From positions 310,001 to 374,000 of the forward strand of contig JAVYIG010000699.1 of NCBI GenBank assembly GCA_035222895.1: a stretch of DNA of 64,000 bases, given 5' to 3'. Both the position numbers and the translations under genes were made by a program. Positions within the stretch are counted from its first letter, which is position 1. Each line of letters begins with the position of its first letter. Shown here in pieces: positions 49,423 through 61,859 of this stretch. The notes under the pieces were generated by a model. The model was given only the letters and a program-made list of their open reading frames with translations. It searched no databases and was not told the DNA's origin. Source of the DNA: Strongylocentrotus droebachiensis (Eukaryota > Echinodermata > Echinoidea > Camarodonta > Strongylocentrotidae).

Positions 49423-49885
49423 AATTTCATCCCTCCCACATCCTTAACCCTCTCACCACTGCAAACACCTACACATAATACAGACAACATCACATTGTAG
49501 TATCGTGGCAGTGGATGAGTTAAAGAGGCAATGCAGAATTCCATTTCCCTTACCCTAACAATTTCATCCCTCCTGTATCTTTAACCCTCTCAATACTGCA
49601 AACACCTCCACATAATACAGACAACATCACATTGTAGTCTTGTGGCAGTGGTCGAGTTAAAGAGGCAATGCAGAATTCCATTTCCCTTACCCTAACACTG
49701 ATGCCTAGCTCGTATCCTCATTCTTCCAAAGTTTCATCCCTCCAGTTTGTTGAACCCTTTTGTAACTGCAGACAGCTATGCGTTACGGTATGTAGAAAAA
49801 TCACATTGTACTTATAGCCATCTCATGGTAGTGTTTAAGTTAACAAAGCAATGCAGAAATGTATTATTTCATACCTCAACACTAA
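49423..49885. repeat. Three tandem ~140-bp repeats
   Basis: Units at about 49423-49562, 49563-49702 and 49733-49885 share ttcatccctcc, ctgcaaacacct, atcacattgta, gtggcagtgg and aaagaggcaatgcagaa. The first two are close to each other and the third is more diverged. Confidence 0.9.
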
Positions 49886-51336
49886 AGCCTATATTTTATC
49901 GTCATTCTCCTCTTATTTTATCCCTGCTCTTCGTTTAACCTTTTCTCATTATATGAGTCTGGTTGGACATTGAGTGATGTGAGTTATTACTTCTGTAAAT
50001 AATGATCCTCGAATCCTCTCTAGGTGACATCCAGACAATCGCTCAGCTTAATTCATAATCAATACTCTATTACCCCTTCACACCAAAGTGCTTTTAGCTG
50101 TCTGGCAAACATAATGATGATGATAATTGAATCAATATCATCAAATATATTCTTCAACATTGTAAGCCCATCTATCAAAATATTGTGGAAATGGTCTACG
50201 TGCAGTAGATATACTCCCCCCCCCAACCCACCCCTGTCCTTCTCTCTCTCTCCCTCTCCCCCCCCCCTCTCTCTCCTTTTCTCTTAATCTCTCACTCCTT
50301 GCTTAATCCCCTCATCTGTCTGTAATCTCTCTCTCTCTTTCTTCTCATCCAGCCAATACAGAAATCAATCTATTCTGTACCATTTCACCCACTCCCCCTT
50401 ATCCTTTGTTCACCCTTTCCTTCGATCAATCCATATTTCATTCTTCCTATAGGTCCCATAAAAAGTATCCATGAAATAATATGCTGGTCTAAAAATAGCA
50501 CACCCCAGTCCCTACTGGCCAATCGAGAATATATCCATTACAGCTTTAGTTCAAGACATCTCACAACAAACCCATTCGATACTATCAAAACACAATCAAT
50601 TCCTTTGTGTAAATTGCCCAGCACATTGCCAATGCGAGAAAGTGAACGGTCAATACTTTGATAACTCCAGTATTATCCAACGCAAATGGTTTTCCTATAA
50701 TGCCTCCTCCATTACAATACTATGCCAGTGAAAAGGTGCAATCGCGCAGAAGTCATCCACAATGCGTGGCTCAATTGTGCTTGTCCTTGAAGGGGAGAAC
50801 ATTATGTGCTCAAAAGACATATAATAGCGCTTCACCGTTTAACCCTCAATAGTTTGGGCGACGGAATCATCTGCTGAATTGCGCTTGCCCCCCATGCTCT
50901 ATAGAGAGATTTGCAGAACATTCTAAATGGGAGTGGACAAAACTAGTGTGGCAGCCATAATAACAAATAGTAATACCCTTTACTTGATAAAATGGAATAT
51001 CCCTTGCACAGTACAGGCAATTTGTTATTCGGATTGAGCAGTTATATTTAAGTCTAAAACAAAAGCTATGGCAACCATGTATAGTCATTATAGTCAATAT
51101 GTTTGGAGATCAAAATGTAACACACCCACACACTTGATTAAAGTATTCAGGAAAAGCAGTTAAAACTCATTCATATGATGGGGAGAGATAGGGAGACAGG
51201 AACAGTGGTCTTTATGAGCAGGTGGTCTTTATGAAGATGTAACATAGGAAAACACATTCCAAGGTAAACCAAATATGTGGTCTATAGAGAAAGGTGGTCT
51301 TTCTATACAGGTGGTAGCTAAAGCAGGTTTGACTTT
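49886..51336. other. Non-coding stretch
   Basis: No supported gene. C-run and CT-rich segment at about 50213-50345. The area around 51190-51320 repeats gtggtctttatga/ggtggtcttt short motifs. Confidence 0.5.
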
Positions 51337-51708
51337 GGGCGCGTTCATGCTTGATTTTGAAGGTAGAATGAGCGATCTGAAACGCTCATCGTAAACGCTC
51401 ATCGTGATCGCAGTTCCACGGTGTAGCTGTTCATGCTTACTTCTCTGGCTCATCCAGGCAATTCTCCTTGTGTGGCATTGTGTGACCTTCACTGTGCATG
51501 CTACGTAGACCCACTAGAGGTCAGTGCGTTGACCCCATTTAAACGCGTTTACAATTGTAAACGCATCTTTTTGTGAGTTTACGATCGGCGTTCGTGATCG
51601 CAGTTTTTCGGTGATTCTACAAAAGTGAGCATGAACGCAAGCGTGTTTTAAACTAAACACGTAACAGATGCCTGATTCTGGCCGTCGAAATCAAGCATGA
51701 ACGCAGCC
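51337..51708. mobile_element. 372-bp MITE, copy 1
   Basis: Termini gggcgcgttcatgcttgatt and (reverse complement) ggctgcgttcatgcttgatt form inverted repeats of about 20 bases. The flanks show ttt on both sides, a possible 3-base target duplication. It also contains internal gatcgcgatc-like and aaacgcgtttacaattgtaa palindromes. The second copy at 54512-54883 has the same length. A 3-base target site with GG(G/C)-starting ends is compatible with the PIF/Harbinger superfamily, but this is tentative. The Met-containing minus frame inside is not a gene. Confidence 0.92.
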
Positions 51709-52329
51709 TTTATTCAATGGGCTCTCGATTCTGAATCTTATAAACATGGGTAAATAAATCACAATCCTTAGCACTTACTCTTTTCATCCATGCTTATCAT
51801 GCAAATAAATGTAAGAGAGTTTTTAGAATTTCCCGAGGCTGTGCCTATTACCACATCAAATTTCAACTAGTCTATTATCTCCAAACTAATTATAGAATGG
51901 AGCAATTGGGTAATCTGTTCATGGAGAGAACCCCAAACCACCAAGCGTAACAAACGCATGGTAACATAAACCTCATTCAGATTTCCTTGTGTAAAAAATT
52001 GACAGCTAAAACTGCTCTTTCAAAATTTGCAACGCTTGAGTTTGATCGGTTTCAACCACCAATCTCTAAGAATCGCCAATTGGCCCAATCATCTTAGAGT
52101 GAATTAATCTATCCTTCAATTACAGGTGAAGAAAAGAAAAACCTGATTTATTTCAACAGAGTAAATGACTTCATGCTTCTGTTGCTTCCTCACCTGTATG
52201 ATGTTTAAGAGATAGACCCCTTATTTTTCCACTGGTAATGCAATTGCCCTGCGGAAAAAACAATGCCTGAAATCTCATTTTAAAATACTTGTTTACCAAC
52301 ATTTTCAAATTAATGGATTTTTCTTTCTT

Positions 52330-52515
52330 GGGGACCTAGTGACAAGTTATTCCATAAATCTGTTATTAATGAATGAACTACAACACTGAGAATCCAGTCT
52401 CCATACATTACTTGTTGTTAAGTGGGGCAAGCCTCGGGCAAGCCTGCTGGTTGTCAAGAACAACCTTTGTTTAAATGTATGCATACAATTGAAATATTTT
52501 AGTAAACCAATCTAT
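52330..52515. repeat. Dispersed repeat, copy B
   Basis: Diverged copy of 36755-36950, in the same orientation (gacctagtgacaagttattcc, ttaatgaatgaactacaac, cctttgtttaaa, gtaaaccaatctat). Confidence 0.75.
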
Positions 52516-52851
52516 CGTGAACTGATCGAGAAAGCTCACCAATTTTTAAAAACCTTTTAAGTTTTAGTGAGAACTGCCTGGAAGAATTAAACTTTGTCTC
52601 AACTTTGTCTTTTTTGAGGATGATAGTTTGAGGGTTAAATTTATCCTGAATCTTATAAACGTGGGTAAATAAAGCAGTTATCTTAGCAACCTGTGTTGCA
52701 TACATCTACATCTATTGTCAACTGATCGAGAAAGCTCACCAATTTTTTTTTTCTTCACCTTTTTAGTTTTAGTGAGAACTGCCTGGAAGGATTCAACTTA
52801 GTCTGAACTTTTTCTTCTCGGAGGATGATAGTTCGAGGGTGAAATTCATCC
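52516..52851. repeat. Tandem duplication of ~135-bp block
   Basis: 52516-52650 and 52719-52851 share aactgatcgagaaagctcac, agttttagtgagaactgcct and ggatgatagttygagggt. The piece between them (gaatcttataaacgtgggta) also recurs at about 51734 as gaatcttataaacatgggta. Confidence 0.88.
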
Positions 52852-53740
52852 TCCTGACCTATCGGTCAAAACCCGTTTTCCAATTTGGAAGCACCAGGCT
52901 GCCTCTGCACCTATCAAAATTCTGCATCTTAAAGGGCGAGGGACCGCTCCCCCGCTTCCATGGGCAAAATTGAGAAGGGGGTGAAAACTCATCAAGCAGG
53001 GGAACATGTACAGGTGTTCGGCTACACCATTTAGCTACCCCCTACGGAAGTGTAAATTCTTTGGTATTAGGGAGATCGCTCAAAAGGGATTGGTTTTATG
53101 AAAAGTACACTCTTATGAAATGAATACGAGAAAAGTCTCAAATTCATTCTCTTTTTTTGTCGTTGAAATGTTCACCTGTTATTTTGCAAACCAAAATATC
53201 CAACTTTGCACTTTCTGGGGTCATGAATTACAGAAAGTCGTCCCATGTAAAGAATATTTCCCTATTTGGAAGAAAAAAATAATTTGCAATACAGTATGAA
53301 ACATCAATTGGCCATCTAATACAAAATGTAATAAAATCTTGTGACTAATTTGAAGGGCAATATGAAGCAATTTTAAACATCCAATTCATTGTCTACTTAC
53401 AAATTGATATAAAATCTGTAACTCATTTCAGCCAAATGTATTACTCTCCAAATCAATTTGAGTAAATAGTCTCCACTTTTGATTTTTTTTGTCAACATTT
53501 TTTGAAGAGGGAAGGGGGGGGGGGGCTCTCATGCTAAACTATACTGTCTCGTAAGATTTAGCTAAAATGTACATGTTAGTCATCAATGACTATTTCTATT
53601 TTTGACAATTCTTTTTTTGTTTTAAATCTAGAATTGAACAACTCTGTAAAAAGCTTTTTTTATCTTTTTTAATTTCAGGTATATATCACATCTGCCAATT
53701 AAACTATATGAGAATGGGCTAGACAGGGCAATTGGACATA
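52852..53740. other. Non-coding stretch
   Basis: No gene or clear repeat seen, apart from a G-run at about 53514-53524 and T-rich segments. Confidence 0.5.
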
Positions 53741-53748
53741 GTCTAATA

Positions 53749-54266
53749 CTCTTTTCACACTGGTTTTGCTTAACCCCGTACTTTGCTTAGCCCCGTACTA
53801 TCCTTAACCCCGGACTATTTTTTTGGCTTTTCACACTCGCTGTTTGTAGTCCCGTACTAGCCGCTATTCCGGAATAAGAAAATTCCCGCTGTTCTCACTG
53901 CATTTCGTTAACCCCGGATATCGTGCATGTTATGATTGGACATACTTCGCATCTGGCCAGCTGCGATACGCTCCATTGCGTAGTACCATACTATTTTTCG
54001 TTTCTGTTCTCATTCATTTGCTTAGCACCGCAATTGCGGGGTTAGCAGGAGTTAGCACCACAATTGCGGAGTTAGCCCTGCTATTTTGCAGGGTTAGTTA
54101 ACCCCGTACTATAGGTGGGGTTAGCCAACTTTAGCCCACTTTGGTAAAAACCAGTCTGAACAGAAAGTGGAATAGGCTTAACCCCGTACTATAGGTGGGG
54201 CTAAGACCCCCCCTTAACCCCACCTATAGTACGGGGTTAAGCAAAATATTGCCAGTGTGAAAAGAG
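53749..54266. mobile_element. 518-bp palindromic MITE-like element
   Basis: Ends ctcttttcacactgg and ccagtgtgaaaagag are perfect inverse repeats flanked by TA on each side, so a TA target duplication is possible. Inside, gcttaaccccgtact and its reverse complement occur repeatedly. A nested perfect stem at about 54177-54242 pairs cttaaccccgtactataggt with acctatagtacggggttaag. There is no ORF. Confidence 0.92.
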
Positions 54267-54511
54267 TATTAATGAATTTTAAAATCTGGTATCGTATCAA
54301 AACTTGCATTCTACGTTAGCCCCGCATACTTATTTGCCATCTAGAGCACAAAGCTCCACCCACCATAGGAACACATTCTTGAAAATGGTAAATGAACCTG
54401 GGGTAGGATAGATCCAACAAAAATATTTGGGAGGGGAAAATGATCCTTTGTTATTCTTGCATCAATCAACAGATTTTGGAAGCGATTTTCGGTTCACTTC
54501 TCTTGGTCTAA

Positions 54512-54883
54512 GGGCGCGTTCATGCTTGATTTTGAAGGTAGAATGAGCGATCTGAAACGCTCATCGTAAACGCTCATCGTGATCGCAGTTCCACGGTGTA
54601 GCTGTTCATGCTTACTTCTCTGGCTCATCCAGGCAATTCTCCTTGTGTGGCATTGTGTGACCTTCACTGTGCATGCTACGTAGACCCACTAGAGGTCAGT
54701 GCGTTGACCCCATTTAAACGCGTTTACAATTGTAAACGCATCTTTTTGTGAGTTTACGATCGGCGTTCGTGATCGCCGTTTTTCCGTGATTCTACAAAAG
54801 TGAGCATGAACGCAAGCGTGTTTTAAACTAAACACGTAACAGATGCCTGATTCTGGCCGTCAAAATCAAGCATGAACGCGGCC
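54512..54883. mobile_element. 372-bp MITE, copy 2
   Basis: Same length and orientation as copy 1, differing at only a handful of bases (for example cgtttttccgtg versus agtttttcggtg, and cgtcaaaa versus cgtcgaaa). It is flanked by taa on both sides, consistent with a 3-base target duplication. Confidence 0.95.
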
Positions 54884-55350
54884 TAAGCATGGTCTAAGCA
54901 TACAAGGCCACAAGTGAGCCTATCCCAAACACTTGTCACAATGGAGAAGCATAGGAGAAGAGGTGAATTGCTGTTTGGTCTACACAACCAGTTTGTCTAC
55001 TTATCACTTGGTACAGCTTGGTCTAATTGTCATATGGTCGACTCCTAGCCCGTTTACCATTAACATGGTCTAATGATCATTAGGTCTACTTATCATTTGG
55101 TCTAACTTTCATTTGGTCTAATCTCCCAAAATCGCTACCCATTTGGCCTATCGTTCATTTAGTCTAATTCCCAGTTAGTCTAATGTTCATTTTGTCTACT
55201 GTCCATTAGGTCTAATAATCATTCAATGACTATTATTTTATGAATAGAAGATTATTAGACCAGGTGGATAGAAGACAAGCTGGTTGTAGACCATATGGAA
55301 ATAAACTAATTGGGTAGTAGACAAACTTTAGACCAAATGGCAATAAATCG
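54884..55350. repeat. Degenerate 'catttggtctaat' array with inverted end
   Basis: Short units of about 18-22 bases built on catttggtctaatgttcatt recur about a dozen times on the plus strand (54884-55215). The reverse complement follows (agaccaggtgg, tagaccatatgg, agaccaaatggc at about 55257-55341). The whole forms a degenerate inverted array. Confidence 0.85.
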
Positions 55351-58300
55351 GAAAAGAAACCAAGGTATTGAAGGTTAGGACAGTCGTGCTCCTCCACCCT
55401 CCCCCTCCCCCTTCCTCCAATTCCCTTTTTTGTCACATGCAGAGAATATAACGCATCATTACATACCAAAATTGAAATGTGACGGTCCATATACAATTCG
55501 CTCTCACTTTACACAAACCATATTTTATTTTGAACAGCCTAAATTCTGAGGGCCTTGAAAGTTTGGAAGGATTTGATATAACATATAGCTCTTTTTCTTT
55601 CATTTCTGTTAAAATCTAAAAGTCACTCACCTAATAAGATGAAACAATTGAAGAACAGCAAGATCACCACATGGAAAGAAAAGAACAGAAATATAAAAAC
55701 AATTAGTGGATTTTATCACAACTTTATATAACACAACTTGATATTGAATGCTACGTTACAAAATAAATCTCTCTCTCTCTCTCTTTCTTTCTCTCTACTT
55801 TTTTTACTCAACCTCTCAAATTATTTTCTCCTCTCCCTGTCCTTTTTCCTTTTTTCTTCTCTTTTAAACAATATATTCTTTCTATCTCTCTTTGCACAAT
55901 CCTTGCTGTATTCATAGCACTTTCACTTTTCACACTAAAAAACACATCACATTTCAAGCTATTTGTTCAAACTGCAAGAAGGCTAAAAAAAATTGCATCC
56001 ACAAATCTGACAGACAAAAAAACCTCCTGCAAACTTCCTTGAAATTGCTTCCCAATTTCATGCACACTGTTTATCCATAGAAATTGATCCTCATAATAGG
56101 TGGAAACAAGCGCCAACTTTCCTTGAAAGTGCAGTCCCTACCTTGAAGGAAAAAAATGTTGGGGGATATTTTTCTTTTTCAGGTGTATAATTGAAGGTAG
56201 GAATTCATGTTAGCAGAAGTTGTGTTCACACAACAGTGTGTATAAACTTAAAAGTTTAGATCAGGATTGAAACGTTGAGGTTATCTTGAAGTTACAGACT
56301 TGCAGTTATGAAACTGTAAGTTTCCTCAAAATTGTAAACTACGAGCAATGTTATGGTTAGCGCAATAACTACAAGCAGCAGAGTCTTCGTTCAAAGTTAT
56401 GTGCCATCCAGACACGATTAACTTGGAGGTTAGGCTAGTTACCGGTAGAAGTTAAAATGCATGCTTCCCCCAGCTTGTACTATTGTAGTCAACTTTGAAT
56501 ACTCGTTGTGACCCCTGTGAACCCTCATCATTGATAGTGGATCGTTGTTTATAACGTTTCTCAAACTCGAAGTTTAAAATGCTTCCAAGTGAACATAACT
56601 CATGATATCAGAGATTTTTTCAATCAAGCTGGGCACTGGGGCTGAATAAAAGGAGATTCGCTTTTTTCGGAGTCAAGGAAGAAAACAAGGGAAGAATGAG
56701 GAGGTCGTTCAGACAAGCAGAATGAAATGCTTAATGAAACGTTTATTGAAACGCTATGAGTTCATGTGACCTGAACTAATGATAGCCTAGACCTCCATAC
56801 ATGGAGAATACATTTTAGGTTGCAAAATTCATTGCTGCAACTTTCTTAATTGCTGAAGAAATAAGAAAAAGTCTGCAAATTCTACATAGAGCTACATGTT
56901 TGTCTATATATCCTGTATGACTCCAAATAACCAAAATTGAAGTGTGGAACAAGAATGATGTAGGACAATTTGCCTCAGGTTGAGAGGAAAAAAAACAAAA
57001 AATATGTGAGTTAAAAAAAATAGAGACTTATTATGACTAACTGAATTTTAAATGTTCAATAAGTGAAGATTGAAAAGTGAAAACATACCCAGATTGAAAT
57101 GAAGTCAATGTTGCATTCATAACAACGTTTTAAAAGAGTTAGGGACTCTCTTGTCTTATGTGACCAACTAAAATCATTATCATTCTCATCACTCTCTCCT
57201 CATAATCATCATCATTATAGGCGGCAGTAAAGTGGTATAGAAACTAATGTTTAAAAGCGATGTATTTTGTGCTAAGTGAACACAGACTGAGAGGACACCT
57301 GAACCTCTCTGTATGGGGGACATTTTGTTTAGGTGAATGTTGATAAGGATCCAAACACCTTCATCAACACAACCTGCAGGGATCACATCTCATCTATTAT
57401 GTAATGATTCTTTAATACAGGGAAATGGAGTTGGTGAGGTGAGAGGGGTAGATGATTGAATTCAAAATAGAAGCCTGTGCTTTGATGAATATGTATTCAG
57501 GAGGGCATGTTTTAATGGGAAATTAATTGAATATATTTTCTAACCAAAAATGATCATAATTTGATGAATGGGCAACATTAGTACCTTGATATTAAAAGAT
57601 ATATCAACTAATTCTCTACTGTTATAAATTAATAACATTTCCTTTCTCTTCAGTTTTATTCTATTTTTGCAGAGGGGGGGGGGGTGTTATTTTTGTTGTT
57701 TTAATTTGCTCCTTTTCATTTCAAAATCCAAACATTGAAACAATATAGTATGCCTACAATCACAAGTATGTGATTTGTCAACCAGGCTTCGAAATATCCT
57801 TCACATCTTCATAGATCATAGTCTAGAAATTGGGTGCTGAAAAGTACAAGAGCTCCCCCTCTTGAGCCCATGTGGACAGCCTAGCACCCCTATTACATAA
57901 TCCTTGTCACCCCCTCCTCTCCTGACTGCCCCCACGCATCACACAGAGACACACCGTCTTGTCCCCAAAACACAAAGACCTTCTTATCGATCCCCCGTTA
58001 CCCCCCTTTGATCCCAGCCTTGGTGCTACAAAGCTACCCGCCTGGATCCACACAAAACAACTCAAATTCCTGAGTACTCAATACTCTTTGTTGCCCCCCA
58101 TCACTGTTCGATATCCTGCCGATTTGGCTTCAGCACAGACACGCAGGATTACAGTTCATCCAACGACTTCATCCTCCACCGACTCATCAACCCCATCTTA
58201 TATCACGAGATGGGAAGCACAGAGTGTTCCTGGTCCTCACTGAGTGTGACTGGACTATGCTGTTCCTATTTAATAGGAAACCCACAGTTCTGGTCCTGTG

Positions 58301-58960
58301 GTATCAAATCTTGGCCAGCAGTAAGTGGGTAATCCAAAGACTATTAAAGAAAATTATAGTTACTGATGCCATCATTAAAAGGCTAGAATCCCTGGGCTCT
58401 GAATATAAATAATGAAAAAAATAAGACTATTTTATTGTTGGTGCAAACAGATTTTCTTCATATTATTTCAGGGTTCGATAAAGTATGAAACATGTTCTTC
58501 TATCAATCCAAACTCATAACTTCAACCCTGGACCTCACATTTTGACTATAACTAACCTAAAACCCTAATTGCATCCATAATCCTAACCCTAACCCTACAC
58601 CTTCTACAACTGAAATAATGTTCCCTGACCGTCAATTTAAGAAGCGGACCCAGTACAGGGCCATCAAACAGACCTTTGGTCTTTGAAATGTAGTCAGAGC
58701 CTGGTCTTTGAAAGCGAGATGGACTTTCATTGTGATTGGTACTGATCTATTGTAGCTAGACCGACTTGAGTGTGGGCCTAGTGCAGGCCTGAAGTGGACC
58801 TCAAGTGATCCTCTGTGCATAAAATATTAGTCAACAGACTCTGGTGTGTATTGTGACAAGAGGAACGCATGTTTCCTGTGGTTCGGGAAGCTCAGGTGAC
58901 ATAAATAAGACATAGATGGGACAACACGTAAAATGTGGACTATGCCTCATGCATTTCAAA
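55351..58960. other. Non-coding stretch
   Basis: No supported gene. CT repeat at about 55768-55797; G-run near 57673. The interval 57950-58245 is open for 94 codons with a Pro/Thr/Ser-rich product and balanced composition, but no domain or splice evidence was found. Two telomere-like units (cctaaccctaaccct) at 58580-58596 are too few to mean much. Confidence 0.45.
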
Positions 58961-59291
58961 AACAATTTATGAACTTGTCACTTTGTATAAAGCTATTTAA
59001 GTGGCTTTAATCACATTAACTACTATATCTTTGGCAATTGTCTGTCATAAGAGACAATATATATATTGTGACTCAGACTGATCCCTTAGGAGTGGACAAA
59101 AGCTTGCATAACAAATTTAAGGTTGGTAGAAGCTTAAAAACTACATGTTATCATTATCTCCAACTGATGAAAGTTTCCTGTATCATATATATAACAATTT
59201 ATGAACTTGTCATTTTGTTAAAAGCTATTTAATTGGCTTTAATAACCGTAAGTTTTATATCTTTGGCTATTGTCTGTCTTGAGAAACAATG
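58961..59291. repeat. Direct duplication, offset 232 bp
   Basis: 58961-59056 and 59193-59291 share aacaatttatgaacttgtca, aaagctatttaa, tggctttaat, tatatctttggc and attgtctgtc. They are AT-rich and non-coding. Confidence 0.85.
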
Positions 59292-61175
59292 GAGAATGCA
59301 CAAATATAAAGACAGTCTGGTTTGTAGTTTACTTGCTTCTCCTGCTACATGTAGCCAAAACATATCTGCCAAACTATGTGTTTAAACAGATGAACAGCAC
59401 AAAATATGATAACATTGAATGGATGAAATTATACAGCCTTCTAAATGTACAGCCTTTTAATTTACAAATCCATTCATTTACAGATCTGTTGCCCCATACA
59501 TATACTTGAAAATCCAATTCAATCGCTATATAACTCCTATATTACTCAGCACCTAGCTTATATACACAAAACAGCATCAGCTAAAGTCCAGTACAAAATG
59601 TATTATAAGATGCTTGGAGCAAACAAAATGAAAAAGAGGGGATTTTCTTCATCTTTCTTCTCCACAGGGCAGAGCGTTAGTTGGTTGTCCAGGAGTAGTA
59701 AAGTAATGGCCCAAAAATGCCTTTCTCTCGCTCGGTTTCAAAAACGCGAGTAAAAACAGAAGCCTTATGAGGGAGGGGTCACTTTGAGTGATCCAAAGTT
59801 ACGCAGTAATTGTTCCTTTTCTCCCTTTTTATCAACGTTTTGGATTTATTAAAGAATCCAAGGGCTTTTCGCTTTATTCAAAGCAGTTTCGAGTCTAGCC
59901 TGGCACTTGTAGGGTTTGGAGGAATTCGGTGACCACTCTGTTATGAATTTTGGATGAGTTTAAGAAGCGACTAAAGTTTGCACAAGAATAGACAGTTTAT
60001 AGCATTAGCAATTGCATGGAGAGGTATAGTGCTTACTTCTACAGAATGATGACCTTTAAATCATACAAACACAAATTCATGGTATAAAACTATAAAAGAA
60101 GTGTAATAAAAGTGAAATTTGCTTTTGATGATAGCAGTGAATATCTTAAAGGATTCTAGGAAAGTAAATTTCAAATGTAGGCCAATAGCCCAATACAGAT
60201 TGAAATATTGTACTTTTAGAGTTTATTTCCAGTACTCTATGGTATAAATCAATTAAACAAAACAAATTAGAGAATGAAACTAGCTAAGCCAAAGTTGTCC
60301 CAACATTGTGCAATAATATTGTCTATTCAAACCTCTTCAAAGTTGACAAACTTCATTAAAACAGGGCTCTGCCACTCTTTCATCAAGCTCTCAACATCTA
60401 TACAACTTCTTGCACAATCTCTTAATCTCTCCTCGCTAATCAATATGTTAATCACAGATTAACTGAACTAACACCAACTTCACAAATTCCATGCATATTC
60501 TACAAATACACCACATTGAAATAATAGTACTTGACAGTTTTCATTCAGGGGTCCCTCTCTAAGAGAGACAATTCCAAAATTGATAAATTGATTGGTAAAA
60601 TAACATGCACAGACATGAAGCAGTGCATAAACTTGTCTTGGGAAATTCTTCCTTTTATTATATCAAATATAGATTCTTGATAATTAACTTAAGAAAAGTC
60701 TTAATCGATCAATAACTTTGTGAAATTGCATCAAGTTAGACGTGTATTGCATAATCCTGGAATTTAGGTGCAAATGAATTGATTATTAATTACTCATTGC
60801 AAATACCGTAATGACATGCATGGAGCCTGATATAAATTCCTATTCATTGTCTCGTCAAAGCCAGAAAGGCATTGACGCTGTCTTAAATTTTTAGAATTAA
60901 TGCACTTCTGGCTCAAAACAGGCTTATGGATTATCAATGACAGCTGCAGTAGTAACTAGGAAGTAAAAACGTCACATATAAAAGACTGTACAGGAAGATT
61001 CCCTGGTTTATAAGAAGTTATGATGTCATGTCCAGTTATTCGGTAAGAGGTCAGGCGTAATAAGAGTTATTTAGCGCCCAATACATTAGCAGCGAGAAAG
61101 AAACGTTAGGAAGTATTGATCTGTTGGGCCTTAATCCTTTAGTCCCATTGTTGCTATTGTGCACGGAGATCTTTG
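59292..61175. other. Non-coding stretch
   Basis: No gene, RNA or clear repeat recognised on either strand. Confidence 0.5.
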
Positions 61176-61179
61176 TGTA

Positions 61180-61188
61180 TCAACAGAG

Positions 61189-61227
<39 letters not shown>

Positions 61228-61250
61228 GGGAGACAGTGAGAAATGAAGGG
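61180..61250. repeat. (GA)n microsatellite
   Basis: Uninterrupted (GA)n of about 26 bases near 61193-61219, followed by imperfect gagagagg and gacagtgag. Confidence 0.93.
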
Positions 61251-61434
61251 AGAGGGGTGATGGTTGACTGGACGAGGCCCATGGGTGGTCATCAGGGGTG
61301 CCCTATAGGGGGCTGGGGGAGAGATGACTACAAATTTCCGGTGTGGAGCTGGAAAGGCAATAACTCTAGGTAAAATGTTCAGGAGTTAACGCCCTTCTGG
61401 CTCCAAAAAGATAAATTTATAACAGAACATATAA

Positions 61435-61800
61435 TGAGTGATAAAGAGAGAAAATTGACAAGAGGCAGTCAAGATGTACAGGATGAAGTGAGAGAGAGGG
61501 GGAAGGGGATAGAGAGAGAGAAAGAGACCAAAGAGAGACACACAGAGAGGAAAGTAACGAGGGACAGGAAGAAAGGTGAGAGAGTAGAGTATAGAAAATG
61601 GGAAGGTAGGAAGGAGAAGCAGAGAGAGAGACAGAGAGAAATAGAGAAAGTATAATGCAGGGTAAGGAGAGAGGATGGAGATATAAGAAAGAAAAAGATG
61701 GGAGAGAAATAGAGAGTAGAGAGGTGGAGGAAAACAGTACAGAGATAGAAAAAGGAGAGAGGAAGAATGAAAGGACGGACAGACAGACAGACTCCCAAAC
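61435..61800. repeat. GA-rich polypurine tract
   Basis: About 360 bases of imperfect gagagaaagag, ending in gacagacagacagac. Open frames on both strands are composition effects. Confidence 0.92.
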
Positions 61801-61859
61801 TACAGGAAACACAGACATTTCTCACGAGTTGAATAAAAAATGACCCTCTTTACAAACTC

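Noticed and set aside
58575-58600. cctaaccctaaccct as interstitial telomere
   Set aside because: Only about two units; not significant in AT-rich DNA.
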